Shown piece after piece: positions 34,470 through 43,141 of a DNA stretch of 64,000 bases. A model generated the notes under the pieces. It was not told where the DNA came from. It saw only the letters and a list, made by a program, of their open reading frames with translations, and made no database searches. Position 1 is the first letter of the stretch. Each line of letters starts with the position of its first letter. Position numbers and translations under genes: made by a program. The stretch is from Confluentibacter flavum (GTDB taxonomy: Bacteria > Bacteroidota > Bacteroidia > Flavobacteriales > Flavobacteriaceae): contig NZ_PJEO01000014.1 of assembly GCF_002843175.1 (NCBI RefSeq), positions 62,001 through 126,000 of the forward strand, given 5' to 3'.

Positions 34470-35396
34470 TTAATTATTCTTTACTGTTTGAATAAAAATA
34501 TCGTTCACGCTTGGTATTAATTCCACAAAATGGGACACATCTCCCCTTGAGGTTAAAAAACTCAGTAAATCATTTGCTTTATCGTTTTCTGAAAGCTTTA
34601 TATTAAGTTTCAGCTCATCTCCCAAGGTTTTAAAATTAGCAGGTGCTATTTGAAATTTTTGGGATAATTCTTGTTGCAAGCTAGATTTTTCTTGAATTGA
34701 AATGCCAACCTCATATGTATTGGTTTTAAATTGGCGTTTTACATCCACCAATTTTCCATCTAATATTTTATTCGATTTATGTATCAATGTAATATCATCA
34801 CACAACTCTTCCACGGATTCCATTCTATGGGTTGAAAAAATAACAGTGGCGCCATCGTTTCGTAACTGTAAAATTTGGTCTTTAATTAAATTGGCGTTTA
34901 TGGGGTCGAACCCAGAAAAAGGCTCATCAAAAATCAAAAGTTTCGGATTGTGCAACACCGTCACCACAAATTGTATTTTCTGCGCCATGCCTTTTGAAAG
35001 TTCTTGGATTTTTTTGTTCCACCAATCACCAATTTCAAGTCGTTCGAACCAATATTTCAAGCGTATTTTAGCTTCTGCTTTACTTAGCCCTTTTAATTGT
35101 GCCAAATATAAAACCTGCTCGCCTACTTTCATGGTCTTATACAACCCACGTTCTTCAGGTAAATATCCTATATCCTTTATGTGATTAGAGCTAAGCGCTG
35201 TTCCATCTAAAAAAACACTACCACTATCTGGCATGGTAATTTGATTAATGATTCGGATGAGTGTTGTTTTTCCTGCACCATTCGGGCCCAATAATCCGTA
35301 AATACTTCCTTTGGGAACTGTTAGAGACACATTGTTAAGTGCCGTAAAGTCTCCGTAGTTTTTTGAAACGCCATTGACTTCTAGTAAGTTACTCAT
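34470..35396 (-). CDS. ABC transporter ATP-binding protein (NatA-like)
   Basis: 308-residue ATPase. Walker A GPNGAGKTT lies near residues 38-46, the signature motif appears as ELSKGMAQK, and Walker B LLIFDEPFSGFDP is followed by the switch His (STHRME). The C-terminal 80 residues form the DUF4162-type extension of this subfamily. First gene of the three-gene unit ATPase, permease, MscS. Confidence 0.93.
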   Translation of the reverse strand: MSNLLEVNGVSKNYGDFTALNNVSLTVPKGSIYGLLGPNGAGKTTLIRIINQITMPDSGSVFLDGTALSSNHIKDIGYLPEERGLYKTMKVGEQVLYLAQLKGLSKAEAKIRLKYWFERLEIGDWWNKKIQELSKGMAQKIQFVVTVLHNPKLLIFDEPFSGFDPINANLIKDQILQLRNDGATVIFSTHRMESVEELCDDITLIHKSNKILDGKLVDVKRQFKTNTYEVGISIQEKSSLQQELSQKFQIAPANFKTLGDELKLNIKLSENDKANDLLSFLTSRGDVSHFVELIPSVNDIFIQTVKNN

Positions 35397-35503
35397 TCTA
35401 GTTTTAAATTGACTTTGAAACGTAAATATATTAAATGTTAAGGGAGTAAGTTTAAACCTTTAATGATAATTTAATATTTAAATATATGGCTATAAAAGCA
35501 AAA

Positions 35504-35580
35504 CCCACCCTTAATAAATTAAGGATGGGAAAAAAATTGCTATGAAAAAGAAAAATATCACTAAAATGAATTAGTGATAT
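35504..35580. repeat. Two hairpins between dnaJ and the ABC operon
   Basis: Near-perfect dyads CCCACCCTTAA-taaa-TTAAGGATGGG (35504-35529) and ATATCACTAA-aatgaa-TTAGTGATAT (35555-35580), each beside A or T runs. They may be auxiliary terminators of dnaJ or structural elements in the leader of the ABC operon. The whole 284-base gap holds no gene. Confidence 0.65.
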
Positions 35581-35639
35581 CCAAATATAGTTTTTTTTTA
35601 ATTATGAACAAAAGAATATGATAAGTTATAAGCAAAAAA

Positions 35640-35659
35640 AATCCGTATAAATACGGATT
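35640..35659 (-). terminator. Terminator of grpE-dnaJ
   Basis: Hairpin AATCCGTAT-aa-ATACGGATT followed, on the minus strand, by a run of seven T. It is 21 bases after the dnaJ stop codon. Confidence 0.85.
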
Positions 35660-35680
35660 CTTTATTTTATAGCTATATAA

Positions 35681-36799
35681 TTAAGAAAACATATCTTTCA
35701 CCTTTTCAAAAAAAGATTTATCTGTGCTATCTGGCTTCGGTTCAAAATGTTCATCATTTTGCATGGATTCAAAAAACTCCTTTTGCTGTTTGCTTAACGT
35801 TTTTGGCGTCCAAACATTGACATGCACTAGTAAATCCCCACGACCATACCCGTTTATACTCGGAATTCCTTTTCCACGTAAGCGTAAAATTTTACCAGAT
35901 TGTACTCCTGCTTCCACCTTAATACGTACTTTCCCGGTTACGGTATCTATTTCTTTTGAGGTCCCTAGAACAGCATCGGGATAACTAATGTACATATCGT
36001 AATGTAAATTATCTCCTTCACGCTGCAATTTATCATGTTTTTCTTCTTCAATGACTACAATAAGATCGCCTGCAATACCATGTCCTGGTGCCTCATTTCC
36101 TTTTCCCGACACTTTTAGTTGCATATCATCTACAACACCTGGTGGTATTTTAATAGACACGGTTTCTTCGATTACTTTTAAACCTTGTGCATCAGCATCA
36201 GCTGGCTTTTTATCAATCACTTGTCCAGCACCACCACAAACATTACAAGGTGAAGAGGTTTGCATTCTGCCTAAAATAGTATTGGCAATACGTGTTACCT
36301 GACCGCTACCGTGGCAGGTCGAACATGTTTTATAGGTAGTTCCAGACGCTTGAACTTTACGTCTTACTTTTATTTTCTTTTCAACCCCGTTGGCAATTTC
36401 CTCAAGATTCAATTTTACTCTAATACGCAAATTGCTGCCTTTTACACGACGTTGACCGCCTCCGCCACTAAAACCTGAAAATCCGCCTCCTCCAAAAGCA
36501 CCTCCAAAAATGTCACCAAACTGACTGAATATGTCGTCCATATTCATATTCCCTCCATTAAAGCCTCCGCCACCTTCAAAAGCTTGATGCCCAAATTGGT
36601 CGTACTTGGCTTTTTTATCGGCATTGCTTAATACCTCATACGCTTCGGCCGCTTCTTTGAACTTGGCCTCTGCTTCTTTATTATCTGGGTTTTTATCTGG
36701 GTGGTATTCTATAGCTTTTTTACGATATGCCTTTTTTATTTCGGCTTCGCTAGCATTTTTATTAATACCTAATATCTCGTAGTAGTCTCTTTTTGCCAT
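35681..36799 (-). CDS. dnaJ: Chaperone DnaJ
   Basis: 372-residue Hsp40. J domain with HPD at 33-35 ([10 protein letters not shown]), Gly/Phe-rich linker ([17 protein letters not shown]), a reduced zinc-finger part with only two CxxCxGxG units ([16 protein letters not shown]) instead of four, then two beta-sandwich client domains and the dimer tail. Stimulates DnaK ATPase and delivers unfolded clients. The two-finger form is, as far as I know, usual in flavobacteria. It follows grpE by 53 bases on the same strand. Confidence 0.96.
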   Translation of the reverse strand: MAKRDYYEILGINKNASEAEIKKAYRKKAIEYHPDKNPDNKEAEAKFKEAAEAYEVLSNADKKAKYDQFGHQAFEGGGGFNGGNMNMDDIFSQFGDIFGGAFGGGGFSGFSGGGGQRRVKGSNLRIRVKLNLEEIANGVEKKIKVRRKVQASGTTYKTCSTCHGSGQVTRIANTILGRMQTSSPCNVCGGAGQVIDKKPADADAQGLKVIEETVSIKIPPGVVDDMQLKVSGKGNEAPGHGIAGDLIVVIEEEKHDKLQREGDNLHYDMYISYPDAVLGTSKEIDTVTGKVRIKVEAGVQSGKILRLRGKGIPSINGYGRGDLLVHVNVWTPKTLSKQQKEFFESMQNDEHFEPKPDSTDKSFFEKVKDMFS

Positions 36800-36852
36800 G
36801 TTCCTTTACTAAATCCCTCTTCAATGGAAAGGATTTTTTAAATTAATATTTT

Positions 36853-37404
36853 TTATTGTCCAATGACGACTTTAGGAAAACGAATGACTTTATCCCCAAG
36901 TTTATATCCCTTTTCAATAATGTCGATAATCTTTCCTTTTAAATCTTCTGTCTGCGCTGGGATTTGTGTAATTGCTTCATGGTTATCAGCATTAAAAACG
37001 GCTCCTTTATCAACTTTAATGGCCACAAGCCCTTTTTGTTCTAGAGAATTCATTAATTTTTGATAAATTAACAACACCCCTTTTCTCAAAGCTTCCGCTT
37101 CTTTGTCATCATCAATATGGCTTAATGCGCGCTCAAAATCATCAAGAACTGGCAATAATGTTTTCATGACATCTTCGCTGGCTGTTGCAAATAACTCCAT
37201 GCGTTCTTTCGCCGTGCGTCGTTTATAATTTTCAAACTCAGCAAATAAGCGTAAAAATTTATCTTTTTCCTGTTTTATTTCTTCTTGTAATTTTTCCTCA
37301 AGGGTTTCTTCTTCAACAACTTGTTGCTCTACATCAATAGTTTCTGCTTGCGCCTGGGTTGTTTCTTGTGATTTTATATCCTCTTTCTTATCTTTTTTAC
37401 TCAT
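36853..37404 (-). CDS. grpE: Nucleotide exchange factor GrpE
   Basis: 183-residue GrpE. An acidic N-terminus is followed by a long coiled coil (EEKLQEEIKQEKDKFLRLFAEFENYKRRTAKER) and a beta-wing ending KGYKLGDKVIRFPKVVIGQ. Promotes ADP release from DnaK. The ATG at 37404 (MSKKDKKED) is preferred; an in-frame extension to 37458 has an implausible hydrophobic N-terminus. Upstream of dnaJ in the same heat-shock unit; dnaK is not in the window. Confidence 0.95.
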   Translation of the reverse strand: MSKKDKKEDIKSQETTQAQAETIDVEQQVVEEETLEEKLQEEIKQEKDKFLRLFAEFENYKRRTAKERMELFATASEDVMKTLLPVLDDFERALSHIDDDKEAEALRKGVLLIYQKLMNSLEQKGLVAIKVDKGAVFNADNHEAITQIPAQTEDLKGKIIDIIEKGYKLGDKVIRFPKVVIGQ

Positions 37405-37531
37405 ATATTTTCTGATATTAATATAAACACATAAACGTATTGGCAAAATTACTGCCATTATTATAAAAATGTCATAATGTCATTCATTTTTTTTTGAAAG
37501 CCATAAAACAAATTATTTATTTTAAAAATCA

Positions 37532-37539
37532 TATTTTTG
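37532..37539 (+). promoter_or_regulatory. Candidate -7 box TATTTTTG
   Basis: Fits TAnnTTTG, 29 bases before the start of the plug-domain gene and divergent from grpE. Confidence 0.5.
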
Positions 37540-37568
37540 TTATATGACCAATTAATTTTTAATCAATC

Positions 37569-38252
37569 ATGAAACATAAAATATTTATAATTACAACAAT
37601 ACTCTTAATTTCAAGTTTTAAGTTTCATAGCCAAAATAGAACTGTACAAGGAACTGTAAAAAATAACTTTGACGAACCCATTGAATCTGTTTTCGTGAAA
37701 ATCAAAGGTAATGATATGGGCGTTTTTACTGATTCAACTGGATTTTATAGCATCTTAGTTCCCCCAAAAAGTAAATTGATTTTCTCCCAAATAAGTCATG
37801 GTTACAAAACTCAGAAAATATCAGTAAAAGGAAAGGATATACTTGATGTTTTTCTAGAATACAACCTAAAAGCTAAGCCCTACGAAGGTAAAGATGTCAA
37901 TACAGGTTATGGAAAAATTAAGCAATCAGAAAGTACTATTTCTGTAAGCTCTGTGGACGAAAAGCTTATTGAGCGAGAAAACAATTTAGATATGGCTACT
38001 TTTTTAAGAACCGTTCCTGGTGTTACTGTTACTGATGATGGTGGTAATTTAGGAATTGTAATACGGGGAAATCGTAGTTTAATGTCCAGTGATGCACCGC
38101 TCATCATGCTAAACGGTTCGCCTTATAACGGCTCATTAAAGAATTTAAACCCAAGGGATATTAAATCCATTGATGTCTTAAAAGACGCATCTGCAACCGT
38201 TGCTTATGGTTCTAGAGGTGCCAATGGCGTTATTTTAATTACAACGAAGTAG
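37569..38252 (+). CDS. Stand-alone TonB-receptor plug protein (SusC-like N-terminus)
   Basis: 227-residue exported protein (signal MKHKIFIITTILLISSFKFHSQ). A carboxypeptidase-D-regulatory-like domain (about 24-95, RTVQGTVKNNFDEPIESVFVKIKG) is followed by a complete plug domain (about 125-227). The plug has the SusC-type pattern VPGVTV...GGNLGIVIRGNRSL...PLIMLNG and ends with IKSIDVLKDASATVAYGSRGANGVILITTK-type text at the point where the barrel normally begins. There is no beta-barrel, no downstream fragment of one, and a stop codon follows cleanly. Orphan plug proteins exist in Bacteroidota; role unknown. Confidence 0.85.
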   Translation: MKHKIFIITTILLISSFKFHSQNRTVQGTVKNNFDEPIESVFVKIKGNDMGVFTDSTGFYSILVPPKSKLIFSQISHGYKTQKISVKGKDILDVFLEYNLKAKPYEGKDVNTGYGKIKQSESTISVSSVDEKLIERENNLDMATFLRTVPGVTVTDDGGNLGIVIRGNRSLMSSDAPLIMLNGSPYNGSLKNLNPRDIKSIDVLKDASATVAYGSRGANGVILITTK

Positions 38253-38325
38253 CAAGGTAATATTTTAATTGCTTTACATTTTCTTAGATTTTAGTTAAAA
38301 ACTATATAACATTAAATACAATCAA

Positions 38326-38739
38326 ATGAAAATAAAAATTTTACTGCTATTGACCGTTATATTAATTAGCAGTTGTGTTGATAAAAAAAATGACAATGAC
38401 CATAAACCAGAAATAACACCCAATACAGAAGAAATGACCAAAAAATTGCGCCATGTGGTATTATTTAAATTTAAAGAATCGTCCACACCTGCCAATATTA
38501 AAGGAGTAGAAACGGCCTTCGGAAAATTACCTTCTGAAATAAAAGAAATCAAAGACTATGAGTGGGGATTGAACAACAGTCCTGAAGGTTTAAGCAAAGG
38601 ATTTACACATTGTTTTCTCGTTACTTTTGATAGTGAGGAAGATAGAGCCATATACCTACCCCATCCAGCACATAAGGCTTTTGTGGACATTTTAAGTCCG
38701 CATTTGGAGGATGTATTGGTTATCGATTATTGGAATTAA
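38326..38739 (+). CDS. Dabb-family lipoprotein
   Basis: 137-residue lipoprotein: signal MKIKILLLLTVILISSC with Cys17 lipidated. The mature domain is a stress-responsive alpha/beta-barrel (Dabb): LRHVVLFKFKESS start, FTHCFLVTFDSEEDRAIYLPHPAHKAFV. Dabb proteins are dimeric barrels of varied or unknown function; exported versions occur in Bacteroidota. It is not clearly linked with the plug gene, 73 bases upstream. Confidence 0.85.
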   Translation: MKIKILLLLTVILISSCVDKKNDNDHKPEITPNTEEMTKKLRHVVLFKFKESSTPANIKGVETAFGKLPSEIKEIKDYEWGLNNSPEGLSKGFTHCFLVTFDSEEDRAIYLPHPAHKAFVDILSPHLEDVLVIDYWN

Positions 38740-38748
38740 ATTAAGATA

Positions 38749-39654
38749 TCATCCCAATAAATCATCCAAAGCTGGTTGCAAATGGTGGTATTCAAAATAA
38801 AAGCCTTTATCTTCTATTTTTTTAGAACTTACACGCTGGCTATCAAACAGCAACGTGTGCATTTCGCCTAGAACCAATTTCATTGCAACCTTAGGTATAT
38901 TGGGTAAAAACAAGGGTTTATCTAATATTTTAGCAATGGATTTTGTTAACTCTTTATTCGTGACAGGATTTGGAGAGACACCATTATAAATGCCTTCTAA
39001 TGTATACGTTAGAATATAAAGATACATATTGGCTAAATCATCAAGGTGAATCCATGACTGCCATTGTTCTCCAGTTCCAAAAGAAGCCCCTAATCCAAAT
39101 TTTATGGGTTTCGCCATTTTTGGAAGTGCGCCTCCTTTTTCTGATAATGCTAATCCAGTTCTTACTTTAGAAACCAACATATTTAATTTCGAAAAACCAT
39201 CAACACTTTGCTCCCATTTTGTGACTACCTCACTTAAAAAAGTATCATCAAAATCCTTAAATGTTTCATCATAATAATGGGTTATCGAATCTGGATATAT
39301 TCCAATGGCACTTGAGGCAATAACATGCTTAATAGTATGCGACTCTCCCTTTAAGGAATCAATTAAAAGTTGGGTGCTTTCAACCCTACTATTTATAATC
39401 TCTTTTTTATAAGAAGGCGTCCATCGTTTCGAAATAGCGGCGCCAGCTAAATGAATAATGGCATCAACCCCATTGAAGCAATTTATATCTAGTTCTTTAT
39501 TTGTGATATTCCAGTAAAAACCTTGGTAACCTTTTGTGTGTTCAATTTTAGACTTACTTGTCGTTAAGTAATTTACATCTATGTTATTTATATGGCAGCG
39601 TTTAACTATTTCTTTCCCAATAAGCCCCGTTGCACCTGTAATTAAAACCCTCAT
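38749..39654 (-). CDS. TIGR01777 family NAD-dependent epimerase-like protein
   Basis: 301-residue extended SDR. Cofactor loop LITGATGLIGKEI (residues 4-16), central HLAGAAISKRWTPSYKK which is diagnostic of TIGR01777, and the C-terminal DUF1731-type end (VLGEMHTLLFDSQRVSSKKIEDKGF). Known from cell-division-inhibitor SulA-like annotations; true substrate unknown. Minus-strand single gene, separated from mnmD by a 205-base repeat-rich gap. Confidence 0.9.
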   Translation of the reverse strand: MRVLITGATGLIGKEIVKRCHINNIDVNYLTTSKSKIEHTKGYQGFYWNITNKELDINCFNGVDAIIHLAGAAISKRWTPSYKKEIINSRVESTQLLIDSLKGESHTIKHVIASSAIGIYPDSITHYYDETFKDFDDTFLSEVVTKWEQSVDGFSKLNMLVSKVRTGLALSEKGGALPKMAKPIKFGLGASFGTGEQWQSWIHLDDLANMYLYILTYTLEGIYNGVSPNPVTNKELTKSIAKILDKPLFLPNIPKVAMKLVLGEMHTLLFDSQRVSSKKIEDKGFYFEYHHLQPALDDLLG

Positions 39655-39796
39655 TCTCTTTTTTTATAAAATTACAAAATGATAAGAGTATAGATATTGT
39701 TTTTATATTAGGTTTAACAGTACTAATGAATAATGAATAATGAGAAATGAGAAATGAATAGTTAAAAATGGATTCCGTTTATTTAATAGCGTTTAA

Positions 39797-39880
39797 CATT
39801 TGGCTGGCGCCGAATGTTCAGAGTCTTTTGGGGCTAAACATTTGGCTTTCGCCGAATGCTTAGAGCCTTTTTGTGGCTCT
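39797..39880. repeat. Two 42-bp imperfect direct repeats with hairpins
   Basis: Units start CATTTGGCT at 39797 and 39839, each with a dyad CATTTGGC/GCCGAATG and the text TCAGAG or TTAGAG. The second unit runs into the last codons of mnmD. Upstream lies low-complexity text (aatgaataatgagaaatg, near 39725-39750). Confidence 0.75.
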
Positions 39881-40534
39881 GAGCATTTCACGTTTTCCTG
39901 GTGGGCCAGGTAATTTTTCTACGTTGAAGCCAACTGCTTGCATGGCTCTACGCACGCTTCCTTTTGCGGAATACGTCACCAAAACACCATTAGGTTTTAA
40001 TGCTTCATACATTTTTTGGAAGATGGTTTCTGTCCATAGTTCCGGTTGAACCCTAGCTCCAAAAGCATCAAAATAGATGATGTTAAATTTATTTTGATCT
40101 TCTATGTCTGAAAAGAATTTGTTTTGTTTGGTAAGTGAAAAATGGAGGGTGATTTTATGTGTTTCTTCCCATGATACTTGATGCATGTTTTCGAAAAAAG
40201 ACGCTTTGTTTTCTGCCTTTAATTCGGTCACATAATTCATCTTAGCAATGTCTTCTACTGAAACTGGATACGCTTCTATCCCATAATAATCAATGGAAAT
40301 ATTCAACTTTTCTGATTCAATATTGGTGATGAAAGCATTTAATCCGGTACCAAAACCAATTTCCAAAATAGATATTTGATTATAATCTTGTTCACATAAA
40401 TAATTTAAACCATGCTTGATAAACACATGATACGCTTCTTGAATGGCACCGTGTTTAGAATGGTATGGCTCGTCCCATTCCGGTAAATATATGGTAGAAG
40501 AACCATCGGCAGTAATAATAACTTGTCGCTCCAA
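39860..40534 (-). CDS. mnmD: tRNA (mnm5s2U34) methyltransferase MnmD
   Basis: 224-residue SAM-dependent methyltransferase corresponding to the MnmD half of MnmC. N-terminus: ITADGSSTIYLPEWDEPYHSKHGA. SAM loop: LEIGFGTGLNAF (about 60-71). Also present are YFDAFGARVQPELWT and VTYSAKGSVRRAMQAVGF. It methylates nm5s2U to mnm5s2U at the tRNA wobble base; the FAD-dependent MnmC1 half is absent, as in other free-standing MnmDs. It is two bases behind the DUF4920 gene. Confidence 0.92.
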   Translation of the reverse strand: MERQVIITADGSSTIYLPEWDEPYHSKHGAIQEAYHVFIKHGLNYLCEQDYNQISILEIGFGTGLNAFITNIESEKLNISIDYYGIEAYPVSVEDIAKMNYVTELKAENKASFFENMHQVSWEETHKITLHFSLTKQNKFFSDIEDQNKFNIIYFDAFGARVQPELWTETIFQKMYEALKPNGVLVTYSAKGSVRRAMQAVGFNVEKLPGPPGKREMLRATKRL

Positions 40535-40536
40535 AA

Positions 40537-41037
40537 TTACTGTTTGATCAATACACCATCTGCTTCAAAAGACAAAGTTCTTTTAGGCTGTACAATGCTC
40601 GCAATTTCGGCGGTTGTCTTTCCTGCATCTTCGGCATAATGCTGTTGCTCATCCACAGGTATTTCATCAATAAAGGCAAGGCCATTAATAACAACTTCTT
40701 TCCCAACAATATCTTTTGGAACAAAAAAACCATAATCTTTAAATTTTACCATAATTTCCTTTCCATCTTCTAAATCTAAAGTCATCCAACAGCCTTTTGC
40801 CTGACAAACACTACTGACTTTTGCCGCTATTTTAGAATCAATCGTATCGCCCACACTCATCACTTCATATTGTATGATGGCATCCATAACCTCTAAAGCA
40901 TCATCTTCAGTAATATTCTTTCCAAAAGATGCATATTCAACAACCTCATCCTTTTGGTTTGTTTTTTCAGCATTTTGCTTACATGATGCTGATAGAAAAA
41001 CACAAATACTTAGTAGTAATATATTTTTAACACTCAT
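40537..41037 (-). CDS. DUF4920 lipoprotein
   Basis: 166-residue lipoprotein (MSVKNILLLSICVFLSASCKQ, Cys19). The mature part is a DUF4920 domain, with conserved SVCQAKGCWMTLDLEDGKEIMVKFKDYGFFVPKD and a KTTAEIA stretch. Two cysteines (CQAKGC) could bind a metal or form a disulfide. Function unknown. Promoter lies in the short divergent region with the branched-chain aminotransferase; it leads the mnmD transcript. Confidence 0.88.
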   Translation of the reverse strand: MSVKNILLLSICVFLSASCKQNAEKTNQKDEVVEYASFGKNITEDDALEVMDAIIQYEVMSVGDTIDSKIAAKVSSVCQAKGCWMTLDLEDGKEIMVKFKDYGFFVPKDIVGKEVVINGLAFIDEIPVDEQQHYAEDAGKTTAEIASIVQPKRTLSFEADGVLIKQ

Positions 41038-41095
41038 AAAGTTTGAATTTTAGCGTTTTGTTGTAAATATACCCATTTTTTCAACGCTATTTTCT

Positions 41096-41103
41096 TAAAT
41101 TTG
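41096..41103 (+). promoter_or_regulatory. Candidate -7 box TAAATTTG
   Basis: Consensus TAnnTTTG, 21 bases before the ilvE start codon, in the divergent region with the DUF4920 gene. Confidence 0.6.
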
Positions 41104-41124
41104 TTTACGTAAAGACATGAATTT

Positions 41125-42189
41125 ATGAATACATTAATGAGTGATATAAAAATCACAAGGACAAAAACTACAAAAATTCATGATGTAGATTTTGATAATT
41201 TAAATTTCGGAAGAACATTTTCCGATCACATGTTGGTATGTGATTATAAAGATGGTAAATGGCAGTCCCCAGAGATCGTGCCATATCAACCTATTGTTTT
41301 AGATCCTTCAGCAAAAATATTCCATTATGGACAGTCTGTTTTTGAAGGTATGAAAGCCTATAAAGATGCCAATGATTCTGTCTGGTTATTTCGTCCTTTA
41401 GAGAATTTTAAACGTTTAAATATTTCATCTAAACGATTGGCAATTCCTGAATTACCAGAAGATATTTTTATGGAAGGGCTAAAAGCACTCTTAAAAGTGG
41501 ATAGTAATTGGATTCCAAAAAAAGAAGGCAGTTCTTTATATATAAGACCGTTTATTTTTGCATCGGGGAATGGGTTTCATGCCTCCCCTGCCGACCAATA
41601 TAAATTTGTTATTGCTTTAGCGCCTTCTGGTGCTTATTTTTCTGGAAAAGTTAAGGTGTTGATTGAAGAAACCTATTCTCGCTCCGCTAATGGTGGTGTG
41701 GGTTTTGCTAAAGCGGGCGGTAATTATGCGGGACAGTTTTACCCAACACAATTAGCTGTTGAGAAAGGCTATCAACAAGTAATATGGACAGATGACACCA
41801 ACCATGAATACATTGAAGAAGCTGGTGCCATGAATATTTTTATTAGAATAAACGACACGCTTATTACGGGACCTACTAGCGATAGAATATTGGATGGTAT
41901 TACCCGAAAAAGTATTATAGATATTGCGAAAAGGGAAGGTATTCCTGTAGAAGTTAGAAAAATTACAGTTAGCGAAGTTGTAAACGCTGCTAAAGATGGT
42001 AGCTTAAAAGAAATGTTTGGTGCTGGCACTGCTGCCGTTGTATCGCCCATATCTGGTTTTGGATATAAAGGTATTGATTATGATTTGCCAGAATTAAAAG
42101 ATACGTATGCCACTTTTATAAAAAAGTATATTACCGATATTCAAACAAACAAATCTGATGATCCATTCGGTTGGAGAGTGAAGATGTAA
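41125..42189 (+). CDS. ilvE: Branched-chain amino acid aminotransferase
   Basis: 354-residue PLP enzyme of fold type IV. Conserved features: FHYGQSVFEGMKAYK near residue 72, the substrate Arg/Tyr region LYIRPFIFASG, the PLP lysine region (NGGVGFAKAGGNYAGQ) and the cofactor-binding MFGAGTAAVVSPI. Catalyses the last step of Leu, Ile and Val synthesis or the first of their breakdown. The start could also be the ATG at 41137 (MSDIKITRTK). Ends before a strong bidirectional terminator. Confidence 0.95.
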   Translation: MNTLMSDIKITRTKTTKIHDVDFDNLNFGRTFSDHMLVCDYKDGKWQSPEIVPYQPIVLDPSAKIFHYGQSVFEGMKAYKDANDSVWLFRPLENFKRLNISSKRLAIPELPEDIFMEGLKALLKVDSNWIPKKEGSSLYIRPFIFASGNGFHASPADQYKFVIALAPSGAYFSGKVKVLIEETYSRSANGGVGFAKAGGNYAGQFYPTQLAVEKGYQQVIWTDDTNHEYIEEAGAMNIFIRINDTLITGPTSDRILDGITRKSIIDIAKREGIPVEVRKITVSEVVNAAKDGSLKEMFGAGTAAVVSPISGFGYKGIDYDLPELKDTYATFIKKYITDIQTNKSDDPFGWRVKM

Positions 42190-42201
42190 TCCCATACCTA
42201 A

Positions 42202-42220
42202 CCCTTCCCAAAGGGAAGGG
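42202..42220. repeat. CCCTTCCC-aaa-GGGAAGGG inverted repeat
   Basis: Perfect 8-bp dyad in the ilvE 3' untranslated region, of a type widespread between flavobacterial genes. May add structure in front of the terminator. Confidence 0.7.
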
Positions 42221-42232
42221 AACTCAAACTGT

Positions 42233-42263
42233 AAAAAAAGAGAAGCTAAGCTTCTCTTTTTTT
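42233..42263. terminator. Bidirectional terminator, ilvE / MazG-like gene
   Basis: 15-bp arms AAAAAAAGAGAAGCT / AGCTTCTCTTTTTTT around a single A: a symmetric dyad usable from both sides. The stop codon of the convergent pyrophosphohydrolase gene overlaps its right edge. Confidence 0.92.
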
Positions 42264-42648
42264 ATTTCTTCAATATAGCATCTATATCTGGCTTAAAATA
42301 ATTAGGGCCTTTTAGGACTTTACCGTCTTCTCTATAAATCGGTTGTCCATCTTCACCCAATTTACTCATGTTACTACGTTGAATTTCTTCAAATACTTCT
42401 TCAATTTTATATTGCAAACCGTGTTCTATAATGGTGCCGCATAAAATATAAAGCATATCTCCAAGGGCATCGGCGACTTCAACCAAATCATTACTATTGG
42501 CTGCTTCTAGATATTCTTCATTTTCTTCTTTCATTAAATGAAATCGAAGTGTATTTTTTACTGTTCCTAAATCCGCTTTTGGAGATTCTAGGTGACCAAT
42601 TTTAAATGCTGTATGAAATTCCTTGACAGCTTCCAATTTATTTTTCAT
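42262..42648 (-). CDS. MazG-like nucleotide pyrophosphohydrolase
   Basis: 128-residue all-helical NTP-PPase. The metal-binding pattern EENEEYLEA...(about 36-44) and VEVADALGDMLYIL (about 56-69) is the ExxE...ExxD of the MazG/HisE superfamily. The C-terminal KLGEDGQPIYREDGKVLKGPNYFKPDI tail is typical of the phage- and Bacteroidota-type family. Hydrolyses a nucleoside triphosphate to the monophosphate, probably house-cleaning. Divergent from the small membrane-protein gene. Confidence 0.87.
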   Translation of the reverse strand: MKNKLEAVKEFHTAFKIGHLESPKADLGTVKNTLRFHLMKEENEEYLEAANSNDLVEVADALGDMLYILCGTIIEHGLQYKIEEVFEEIQRSNMSKLGEDGQPIYREDGKVLKGPNYFKPDIDAILKK

Positions 42649-42660
42649 TGATTATTTGCT

Positions 42661-42668
42661 TATTTTTG
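42661..42668 (+). promoter_or_regulatory. Candidate -7 box TATTTTTG
   Basis: Fits TAnnTTTG, 15 bases before the ATG of the small membrane protein; supports the 42684 start over an upstream TTG at 42648. Confidence 0.55.
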
Positions 42669-42683
42669 CATAAAAATAACCAT

Positions 42684-42869
42684 ATGTTCAGTAAAGGTCA
42701 AATCTATTTCGCCATTTTATTCATTATCGTTTTTGCAATCGTTATTGCTTACACTTATAGAAAAGATTTGAAACTTCACAAGAAATTTTATTCGGGTAGT
42801 ATTTGGGTACTCATAGCCTTTATTAGCTTCATTTTGTTTATAAGTGCCATAAAATTCTTTTTTAAGTAA
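42684..42869 (+). CDS. Small two-helix membrane protein
   Basis: 61-residue protein starting MFSKGQIYFAILFIIVFAIV, with two membrane helices (about 7-25 and 40-58) joined by a basic loop YRKDLKLHKKFY. Unknown function; similar short proteins are common in flavobacteria. Start chosen from the promoter box directly upstream. Confidence 0.65.
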   Translation: MFSKGQIYFAILFIIVFAIVIAYTYRKDLKLHKKFYSGSIWVLIAFISFILFISAIKFFFK

Positions 42870-42984
42870 TCTTCATATTATTTACTAGGTAGGACAATCC
42901 GAACTTCACCTGTTATATAGATAACATAAACTAAATTAAACCTTTTGTAAAAAAAGTAGTCTATTTTACGCAACCATTTGCAAA

Positions 42985-43104
42985 ATGGCGCATCTAGTTA
43001 TTAAACCCAATCAAAAAATGAAACTTTTAATAATCATTAGTGTTCTTATTGTTGTGAATTTAATTCTTTTAGCGTTTAGTGTAAACAAAAAAACAGAACC
43101 TTGA
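42985..43104 (+). CDS. Possible single-pass membrane peptide
   Basis: 39-codon frame starting MAHLVIKPNQK; an internal ATG at 43018 would give 28 residues (MKLLIIISVLIVVNLILLAF then SVNKKTEP). One strong membrane helix with basic C-terminal tail. A terminator hairpin overlaps its stop region, which supports a separate short transcript. No family recognised; it could be noncoding. Confidence 0.4.
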   Translation: MAHLVIKPNQKMKLLIIISVLIVVNLILLAFSVNKKTEP

Positions 43105-43119
43105 AAAGATTCTGTTTTT
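43087..43119 (+). terminator. Hairpin terminator
   Basis: AAAACAGAA / TTCTGTTTT dyad (loop 43099-43109) followed by T-rich sequence, at the 3' end of the possible small peptide and near the convergent M49 peptidase stop. Confidence 0.75.
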
Positions 43120-43141
43120 ATAAATTTTACCTAAAAAACGT

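Noticed and set aside
35681-36799. DnaJ with only two zinc-finger units looked like a domain loss.
   Set aside because: The linker is smooth and, as far as I know, flavobacterial DnaJ proteins commonly have this reduced form, so it is not a local defect.
42202-42220. The CCCTTCCC/GGGAAGGG dyad as the ilvE terminator.
   Set aside because: It has no T run; the stronger symmetric dyad at 42233-42263 fits better.
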